A stretch of 64,000 nt of DNA from an uncultured Hydrogenophaga sp. (GTDB taxonomy: Bacteria; Pseudomonadota; Gammaproteobacteria; Burkholderiales; Burkholderiaceae_C), in contig NZ_OY288131.1 in the NCBI RefSeq assembly GCF_958439165.1, positions 1 through 64,000 of the forward strand, read 5' to 3'. Positions within the stretch are counted from its first letter, which is position 1, and the number at the start of each line of letters is the position of its first letter. Under the pieces are notes generated by a model. It made no database searches and was not told the DNA's origin. It saw nothing but the letters and a program-made list of their open reading frames with translations. The translations under genes and the position numbers were made by a program. Of the stretch, positions 58,314-64,000 are shown in pieces.

Positions 58314-58467
58314 GGGCCGCCCCCAAGGCAGGCCCAGCCCCCTCGGGGGGCAGCGACCCGCGCAGCGGCGGAGCGTGGGGGCCCTAAGGCCGCAGCGAAG
58401 GGCCGCCCCGAGCCAGGCCAGCCCCCTAGGGGGGCAGCGACCCGCGCCAGCGGCGGAGCGTGGGGGC
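58314..58467 (+). repeat. Two tandem GC-rich palindromic repeats
   Basis: Copy one spans 58314-58383 and copy two 58388-58467. Each runs GGGCCGCCCC, then AGCCCCCT, a CGG or AGG junction, GGGGGCAGCGACCCGCG, and ends CGGCGGAGCGTGGGGG. They are the reverse complement of the element between hslV and hslU. They lie between the Nudix fusion stop and the 3' end of rnpB. Confidence 0.8.
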
Positions 58468-58479
58468 TTTGTTAGTTGT

Positions 58480-58859
58480 GAAGCGCGCCTGTAAGCCGGA
58501 TTCTGTGCACCCCGGTTGCCCGGGGCGTGACCGCCATTCATCTGGGCCGGGGGTTGCCCACCCGGCTCGGTGCTACCTACCCGCCAGCTCGCCTCGCGGA
58601 ACCACGAGGAATCGGCAACGCGGCGAACCGCGCCACGTCAGGCTGGCCTATTTGGTATTGCTGCGCGTAGAGATTGCCCGTTTCACCCGAACTGAATCGG
58701 CTCGTCTCTGTTGCTCTGATCCTCACCTTAGGGCCGCCCGGGTTGCCCCGGCCGGCTGATCGGTGGAGAGGTGTTACCTCCTACGCTGTCCTGTGCAGTC
58801 CGGACGTTCCTCCAGCACACCCTTTCGGGCGTTGTGCCAGCGGCGGTCCGGCGCGCTTC
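58480..58859 (-). ncRNA. rnpB: RNase P RNA, bacterial type A
   Basis: About 380 bases. The P1 stem is perfect: GAAGCGCGCC at the 5' end (58859-58850) pairs with GGCGCGCTTC at the 3' end (58489-58480). The conserved core is visible: GGAGGAACGTCCGG near the 5' end, ACAGGACAGCG, and the 3' signature ACAGAATCCGGCTTACAG. It is the catalytic RNA that trims tRNA 5' ends. A -10-like GATAAT sits nine bases before the 5' end on the minus strand. No clear -35 is seen. Confidence 0.95.
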
Positions 58860-58932
58860 ACGGCCGGTATTATCGGCTCCCTGCGCGCCAGTCCGGCGCG
58901 CACCTGCTTGATCGCCACAAGCCCCCTCCGCC

Positions 58933-60756
58933 ATGATCCGCATTGCCGAACTCAAGTTGCCGCTGACCGAGGTCCCGTTCGAGACCCGCCGCGCCGCCGA
59001 CGCCCCCACCGAAACCGACGCCGACCGGGCCCCCCCGCCCCATCCCGAAGCCAGCCTGCGCCGCATGGCCGCCGAGTTGCTGGGTGTGGACCCGGCAGAA
59101 ATCGCGCAGCTGCAGGTGTTCAAGCGCAGCTTCGACGCCCGCAAGGCCGATCTGCGCGCGGTCTACATCGTCGACCTGACGCTGGCCGATCCGACCCGCG
59201 AGGCCGCGCTGCTGGCCCGCCATGCCGGCCATCCGCACATCCTTCCCACGCCGGACATGCACTGGCAGGCGCCGGTGCAGGCGCCGCCGGGCTGGCCCTC
59301 AGCGGATCAAGACCGTCCGGTCGTCATCGGTCTCGGGCCCTGCGGCCTGTTCGCCGCCCTGGCACTGGCCCAGATGGGCCTCAGGCCCATCGTGCTGGAA
59401 CGCGGCCGGCCGGTCCGCCAGCGCACCAAGGACACCTGGGGCCTGTGGCGCAAGAAGGTGCTGAACCCGCAGAGCAACGTGCAGTACGGCGAAGGCGGCG
59501 CGGGGCTGTTTTCCGACGGCAAGCTCTACAGCCAGATCAAGGACCCGCGCTTCCTCGGCCGCAAGGTCATGCAGGAATTCGTGGAAGCCGGTGCACCGCC
59601 GGAGATCCTCTACATGGCGCACCCGCACATCGGCACCTTCAAGCTGGTCAAGGTGGTGGAAGCCATGCGCGAAAAGATCACCGCCCTGGGCGGCGAGATC
59701 CGCTTCGAGCACCAGGTGACCGGGGCCCGCTTCGAGCAGGAGGGTGAGGGCCGCCAGCGCCTGGCCGGGTTGCAGGTGCAGGACCTGGCCACCGGAGAGT
59801 CCCTGGACATGCCGGTGCGCCATGCCGTGCTGGCCCTGGGCCACAGTTCGCGCGACACCTTTGCCTGGCTGTGGGACGCCGGCGTGTTCATGGAAGCCAA
59901 GCCGTTCTCGGTGGGTTTCCGCATCGAACATCCGCAGGGCGTGATCGACCGCGCCCGCTGGGGGCGGCACGCCGGGCACCCGCTGCTGGGCGCTGCCGAC
60001 TACAAGCTGGTGCACCACGCGGCCAACGGGCGCGCGGTCTACAGCTTCTGCATGTGCCCGGGCGGCACCGTGGTGGCCGCCACCAGCGAACCCGGCCGCG
60101 TGGTCACCAACGGCATGAGCCAGTATTCGCGCGCCGAACGCAATGCCAACGCCGGCATGGTGGTGGGCATCGACCCTGCCGACTTCCCGCAGACCTTTCC
60201 CGACGACCTGCCCCTGTGGACCGCTGCCTTCGGCGAGACCGACGGCCCGCGCTACGCCGAACAGGCCCGCGCCCTGCGCCAGCAGGGGCAGCACCACCCG
60301 CTGGCCGGCGTGGTGCTCCAGCGCCAGCTGGAGGCCCGGGCCTTCGAGCTGGGCGGCGGCACCTACGAGGCGCCGGCCCAGCGGGTGGAAGACTTTCTGG
60401 CGGCCCGGCCCAGCACCGCGCTGGGCGAGGTGGAGCCTTCATACAAGCCCGGCGTGCACCTGACCGATCTGGCACCCGCACTGCCCGCCTACGCCATCGA
60501 AGCCATGCGCGAGGCCCTGCCGGTGTTCGGCCGCAAGATCCGCGGCTACGACATGCCCGACGCCCTGCTCACCGGCGTGGAGACCCGCACCTCGGCCCCG
60601 CTGCGCATCACCCGGGGCGACGACCTGCAAAGCCTCAACACCACCGGGCTGTACCCGGCCGGCGAAGGCGCGGGTTATGCCGGCGGCATCCTGTCGGCGG
60701 GGGTGGACGGGATCAAGGTGGCCGAAGCGGTGGGGCGGTCTGTCATGGCTGCGTGA
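58933..60756 (+). CDS. FAD-dependent dehydrogenase (COG2509-like)
   Basis: A 607-residue flavoprotein. After an N-terminal region of about 120 residues (with KRSFDARKADLRAVYIVDL) comes the dinucleotide fold VVIGLGPCGLFAALALAQMG, then NVQYGEGGAGLFSDGKLYSQ and HPHIGTFKL, typical of the COG2509 group. The C-terminus closes the FAD site (GLYPAGEGAGYAGGILSAG). Substrate and electron acceptor are not known. It is divergent to rnpB. The N-terminus is soluble, and no signal is present. Confidence 0.85.
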   Translation: MIRIAELKLPLTEVPFETRRAADAPTETDADRAPPPHPEASLRRMAAELLGVDPAEIAQLQVFKRSFDARKADLRAVYIVDLTLADPTREAALLARHAGHPHILPTPDMHWQAPVQAPPGWPSADQDRPVVIGLGPCGLFAALALAQMGLRPIVLERGRPVRQRTKDTWGLWRKKVLNPQSNVQYGEGGAGLFSDGKLYSQIKDPRFLGRKVMQEFVEAGAPPEILYMAHPHIGTFKLVKVVEAMREKITALGGEIRFEHQVTGARFEQEGEGRQRLAGLQVQDLATGESLDMPVRHAVLALGHSSRDTFAWLWDAGVFMEAKPFSVGFRIEHPQGVIDRARWGRHAGHPLLGAADYKLVHHAANGRAVYSFCMCPGGTVVAATSEPGRVVTNGMSQYSRAERNANAGMVVGIDPADFPQTFPDDLPLWTAAFGETDGPRYAEQARALRQQGQHHPLAGVVLQRQLEARAFELGGGTYEAPAQRVEDFLAARPSTALGEVEPSYKPGVHLTDLAPALPAYAIEAMREALPVFGRKIRGYDMPDALLTGVETRTSAPLRITRGDDLQSLNTTGLYPAGEGAGYAGGILSAGVDGIKVAEAVGRSVMAA

Positions 60757-60854
60757 CCAGGTTCCCGGTAATGCCCGGTTTCTTTACTCGGCAGCCACAC
60801 ACCCGGCCGCCATTTGCGGCAGCATCCGGCCATGTCTTTTGCAAGGAGTTCTTC

Positions 60855-61580
60855 ATGAACACCCGTCGTCTGTCCCTGTTGGCCCTGGCCTGTGTCGGTC
60901 TGTCGGGCCACAGCATCGCTCAGGCCCAGCAGGAAGAGGGCCGCGTCATCAGCAGCACACCGGTCATCCAGCAGGTGGCGGTTCCTCGCCAGGTCTGCAG
61001 TGACGAGGTCGTTTCTTACGAGGGCCGCAGTTCCGGCGCGGGCGCCCTGCTGGGCGCGGTGGCCGGCGGTGCGGCCGGCAACGCCATCGGCAACGGTGGC
61101 GGCCGGGCGGCAGCCACCGTCATCGGCCTGATCGGTGGTGCCATGCTGGGCGACCGCATCGAGGGCCGTGGCCCGGCGCAGAGCGAAACCATCACCCGGT
61201 GCGGCACCCAGACGATGTACGAGCCGCGCACCGTGGCCTACGACGTGGTCTACGAATACGCTGGCCGCCAGTACCGCACCCAGATGGCCCAGGATCCGGG
61301 GCGCTTCGTGCGCCTGAACGTGGCGCCTGTCGACGCATTGCCGGCTGCTCCCCCGGCCTACCAGCCCCGGCCGCAGGTGATCTACCAGACCCCGTATCCG
61401 GCGCGGACCCAGATCTACTCGGGCACCACCTACTACCCCAACACGTCCGGCGTGGTGGTCATCAACGGGCAGCGCTACCACCGCCCGTACGACGGTGACC
61501 GCCGCTGGGACGACCGCCATCACGACCGCAACGGCCACCGGGACTGGGACCGGGACGGTCGACGCTGGGACCGGGACTGA
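60855..61580 (+). CDS. Exported glycine-zipper 2TM-domain protein
   Basis: A 241-residue protein with a signal peptide (MNTRRLSLLALACVGLSGHS, cleavage near AQA-QQE) and a glycine-zipper segment (GALLGAVAGGAAGNAIGNGG and GLIGGAMLGDRIEG, about 65-110) as in SlyB and the 17-kDa Rickettsia antigen. The C-terminus is Tyr/Pro-rich, then His/Arg/Asp-rich (RRWDDRHHDRNGHRDWDRD). The start has AAGGAG six bases upstream. It is probably an outer-membrane-associated protein. No lipobox is clear. Confidence 0.85.
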   Translation: MNTRRLSLLALACVGLSGHSIAQAQQEEGRVISSTPVIQQVAVPRQVCSDEVVSYEGRSSGAGALLGAVAGGAAGNAIGNGGGRAAATVIGLIGGAMLGDRIEGRGPAQSETITRCGTQTMYEPRTVAYDVVYEYAGRQYRTQMAQDPGRFVRLNVAPVDALPAAPPAYQPRPQVIYQTPYPARTQIYSGTTYYPNTSGVVVINGQRYHRPYDGDRRWDDRHHDRNGHRDWDRDGRRWDRD

Positions 61581-61616
61581 CTGCCATACCGGGGCTGTGA
61601 AAGCTCGGGGTCGAGA

Positions 61617-62105
61617 TCACTGGAATCGCCGCACCTTGTCCCTGAGGATGGCGCATTCGGCCGTGAGTCTCCGCCATTCCACGATCAGTTCGAACAGCAT
61701 GTCGTGAAGCACGAGGCCCGGCTGGGCCTTGGCGATCATCTCTTCATCACCGAGCGGGAACAGATCGGCCTTGAGCTGCTGGAAGGCGGCGTACGTGTCG
61801 ATGGCCCGCCGGGTGGTCGCTTCGAGATCCCTTTGAGCAAGCTGTAGTGCCTCGGCCCGCTGCTGCGCGCACGGGGGAGATGATCGGTCCGCCCCGAGCT
61901 CCTTGGCGAGAGCGTCCTCTGCCTCCACCAAGCGTTTCAGTACATGGAGTTTCTCAACCCCCTTGGAGAGTCCTTTGCCCGGCTCACCACGGGTGGCCTC
62001 TTCTTTCAACTGCTTCTCGATATCAGGAAGGCGGTCAATCTGGGACCGGATGTAAGGCATGTTCACCGGTGTCGATCGCGCGGGGCCCGAGGTGGTGGAT
62101 TTCAT
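61617..62105 (-). CDS. Orphan helical protein of unknown function
   Basis: A 162-residue protein with a Ser/Thr/Pro-rich first 15 residues (MKSTTSGPARSTPVN) and then almost continuous charged helix, probably coiled coil (about 20-160), with two Cys. It has no signal peptide and no recognised family. It is an isolated gene in opposite orientation to the glycine-zipper gene. GC is lower than neighbours (36 of 60 in 61681-61740 by hand count). The ATG at 62105 has a weak ribosome site, and ATG 62060 is an alternative. The N-terminal composition would suit a secreted effector, but nothing else supports that. Confidence 0.65.
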   Translation of the reverse strand: MKSTTSGPARSTPVNMPYIRSQIDRLPDIEKQLKEEATRGEPGKGLSKGVEKLHVLKRLVEAEDALAKELGADRSSPPCAQQRAEALQLAQRDLEATTRRAIDTYAAFQQLKADLFPLGDEEMIAKAQPGLVLHDMLFELIVEWRRLTAECAILRDKVRRFQ

Positions 62106-62217
62106 CGTGGGGTACTGAAAAGTTGACGATGTCCATCTGTTTCAGTGGGGCCCAAGTCGCTCCCGGATCCGCTGATCCTTCAAGAAACGTTCATCCATCG
62201 CGTCGATTGAAATGAAT

Positions 62218-62246
62218 GAAAAAGGCCGCCCGAGGGCGGCCTTTTT
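62218..62246 (-). terminator. Bidirectional intrinsic terminator after htpX
   Basis: AAAGGCCGCCC and GGGCGGCCTTT form an 11-base stem with a 2-3 base loop, with five A before it and five T after it. On the minus strand it ends the htpX message. On the plus strand it could stop reading into htpX. Confidence 0.9.
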
Positions 62247-62261
62247 CATGGGCAGGTCGGA

Positions 62262-63134
62262 TCAGCCGTTCTGCTGAAGCGCGGCAATGCGCTCCTCGAT
62301 CGGCGGGTGGGTGCTGAACATCTTGCCCAGGCTGCCGGTGATGCCCATGGCCTGCATGGTCTTGGGCAGCTCGCCCGGGGTCAGGCCACCGAGGCGGGCC
62401 AGCGCATTGATCATGGGCTGCTTGCGGCCCATGAGCTGGGCGGCGCCGGCGTCGGCCCGGAACTCGCGCTGACGGCTGAACCAGGCCACGATGATGGCGG
62501 CCAGGAAGCCCAGGATGATGTCCATGACGATGGTGGTCACCATGTAGCCGATGCCGGGGCCGCTGCTCTGGCTGTCGCCCTTGCGCAGGAAGCTGTCCAC
62601 CGCGTAGCCGATGACGCGGCTGAGGAACACCACGAAGGTGTTCATGACGCCCTGGATGAGGGTCATGGTGACCATGTCGCCGTTGGCGATGTGGGCCACC
62701 TCGTGGCCGATGACGGCCTCGACCTCTTCACGGGTCATGTTCTGCAGCAGGCCGGTGGACACCGCCACCAGGGCCGAGTTCTTGAAGGCGCCGGTGGCGA
62801 ACGCGTTGGGCGCGCCTTCGAAGATGGCGACCTCGGGCATGCCGATGTTGGCCTGGCGGGCGAATTTCTCGACCGTCTGGACGATCCAGGCCTCGTCGGC
62901 GTTCTGCGGCTGGCTGATCACCCGGGCACCGGTGCTGAACTTGGCCATCGGCTTGCTGATGAGCAGCGAGATGAAGGCGCCGCCGAAACCGATCACCAGC
63001 GAAAAACCGGCCAGCGCCGTCAGGTTGAGGCCGTTCGCGGTCAGGAACCGGTCCACCCCGAGCAGGCGGGTGGTGATCAGCAGCACCGCCATTACGGCGA
63101 CGTTGGTGAGGACGAGCAGCAGAATGCGTTTCAT
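62262..63134 (-). CDS. htpX: Membrane-bound zinc protease HtpX
   Basis: Inner-membrane M48 metalloprotease that degrades misfolded membrane proteins. The 290-residue protein has N-terminal hydrophobic helices (about 4-22 and 38-60), the zinc site HEVAH (His144, Glu145, His148) and further helices at about 155-175 and 195-220. The start is ATG 63134 ([16 protein letters not shown]). It may be heat- or envelope-stress controlled; no heat-shock promoter is clear. Confidence 0.95.
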   Translation of the reverse strand: MKRILLLVLTNVAVMAVLLITTRLLGVDRFLTANGLNLTALAGFSLVIGFGGAFISLLISKPMAKFSTGARVISQPQNADEAWIVQTVEKFARQANIGMPEVAIFEGAPNAFATGAFKNSALVAVSTGLLQNMTREEVEAVIGHEVAHIANGDMVTMTLIQGVMNTFVVFLSRVIGYAVDSFLRKGDSQSSGPGIGYMVTTIVMDIILGFLAAIIVAWFSRQREFRADAGAAQLMGRKQPMINALARLGGLTPGELPKTMQAMGITGSLGKMFSTHPPIEERIAALQQNG

Positions 63135-63269
63135 GTGGGCTCCGTGGAGTGGGTGTGGCCGGACATTGCGACCGATGCTGCCTGAGACCCCGGTGGACAG
63201 GTCCGGGTTCCCGGGGGCAGCGGCTGCGCATGATACCGAGAAGCCGATATGGCGCCGCCCGGCCCCGAT

Positions 63270-64000
63270 TCAAGGCCGGGGCGGACGGAAGACGGTGGTG
63301 TCGGCGTAGAAGTCCGGATCGGCGTTGGCCGGCCACCAGCCCGGGACACCCAGCACCGGCAGCGGGGTGAACGGCTTGGTCCGCAGGCGGTCGGCGGCCA
63401 GCTGTCCGGCCAGCCAGCCGTCCCAGGCCGGCAGGTCGGCGCCCAGCGCCGGCGGCACCGGCCAGCGCAGCACGTGGGCGGTGATCGATTTGTAAGGACT
63501 CACCAGCTTTTCCAGCAGGGCATGGCCGAAGACCACCAGGCGGGCCTGAGCCCACAGGTCCCGGTGCTGCACGAACAGGCGCGGCCAGTCGCGCGCCAGC
63601 AGGGCGTCCCACAGCGCGGGCGGGGCCTGCAGCAGGGCGGCGTTCTCGTCGAACAGGGTCAGCGCATCGCGCAGCGGACCACGGACGGCGCCCACACCGG
63701 CCTGGGCAATCTCGGCCGCCTGCAGGCGGTTGAGCCCCTGCTTGGTGAGCGGAAACCGGTGCCAGCACAGGCCGTTGAAGGCGTCGTGCAGGTTGGTCCG
63801 GGTGGGCACACGGCCGGTGTCGAAGATGAACTGCTCATAGGCCATGCCCTCGGGCAGCACCGACTGGGGCACGAAGCGCACCGGCAGGGCCTGGGCGGCA
63901 AGCCGGTTCAGGGCCTCGGGCAGGTCCTCGGGGAAGTTGCCGGCGGCATCCGGTGGCGGCAGGTCGGGCCCCCAGCCCGCCAGCGGTGCGAACCAGGGAG
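63270..64000 (-). CDS. DUF3025 protein (5' end outside window)
   Basis: The frame is open to the window edge. The visible 243 residues start PWFAPLAGWGPDLPPPDAAG and contain the family block EQFIFDTGRVPTRTNLHDAF and FNGLCWHRFPLTKQGLN, which fits DUF3025. The family is of unknown function and common in Burkholderiales. The C-terminus ends ADPDFYADTTVFRPP. Spacing to htpX is 135 bases, in the same direction. Confidence 0.85.
   Translation of the reverse strand, partial: PWFAPLAGWGPDLPPPDAAGNFPEDLPEALNRLAAQALPVRFVPQSVLPEGMAYEQFIFDTGRVPTRTNLHDAFNGLCWHRFPLTKQGLNRLQAAEIAQAGVGAVRGPLRDALTLFDENAALLQAPPALWDALLARDWPRLFVQHRDLWAQARLVVFGHALLEKLVSPYKSITAHVLRWPVPPALGADLPAWDGWLAGQLAADRLRTKPFTPLPVLGVPGWWPANADPDFYADTTVFRPPRP

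Overview
The window reads as a GC-rich betaproteobacterial chromosome, most likely Burkholderiales and probably the family Comamonadaceae. This is inferred from gene content and order: a full mra/dcw cluster next to hslVU, a Lys/Ala-rich histone H1-like protein with the WPFPT tail, a DksA carrying a similar Lys/Ala-rich extension, class Ia nrdAB behind tandem NrdR boxes, and GC-rich palindromic repeats of a kind I associate with that family. The genus cannot be fixed by reading. I see no insertion sequence, prophage, tRNA, rRNA operon or CRISPR array. Almost everything is core housekeeping on compact operons.

Layout. 1-7140 (+): 3' end of a PilR-like sigma-54 activator, ampD, the NrdR-controlled nrdA and nrdB, and the H1-like gene closed by an intrinsic terminator. 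7155-13134 (-): a PfkB-type kinase, a zinc-ribbon/DUF3426 membrane protein, prmA, accC, accB, a TlpA-like thioredoxin and a protein of unknown function. 13183-14568 (+): the murein-recycling ligase mpl. 14576-18987 (-): a small unknown gene, DAHP synthase aroG behind a Phe-rich leader peptide and attenuator, tldD and rodA. 19008-25541 (+): YqiA-like esterase, RNB exonuclease, TonB-like protein, mtgA, an acyltransferase, a CdsA-like protein and ruvC. 25535-26518 (-): an orphan, less GC-rich gene.

26658-45459 (-) is the cell-envelope and division cluster in the order mraZ, rsmH, ftsL, ftsI, murE, murF, mraY, murD, ftsW, murG, murC, ddlB, ftsQ, ftsA, ftsZ, lpxC, followed by a small membrane protein. 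Most genes overlap by 1-11 bases. The promoter in front of mraZ carries four CACT decamers at an exact 10-base pitch, which look like the MraZ operator. MurD has an acidic insertion of about 95 residues.

45578-56480 (-): hslV and hslU with a palindromic repeat between them, a STAS-like protein, the extended dksA, a His-rich COG0523 GTPase, rlmI, a DsrE-like periplasmic protein, xerC, a DUF484 protein and dapF. 56546-64000 is mixed: a Nudix/metallo-beta-lactamase fusion (+), two tandem palindromic repeats, RNase P RNA (-), an FAD-dependent dehydrogenase (+), a glycine-zipper lipoprotein-like protein (+), a second orphan gene (-), htpX (-) and the 3' part of a DUF3025 gene (-).

The genes together cover peptidoglycan synthesis and recycling (mur, mra, ddlB, dapF, mpl, ampD, mtgA), division, deoxynucleotide supply, fatty-acid initiation and protein quality control. 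The most notable non-coding item is the aroG leader. It encodes six Phe codons, and its distal codons can pair with the 5' arm of a downstream intrinsic terminator.
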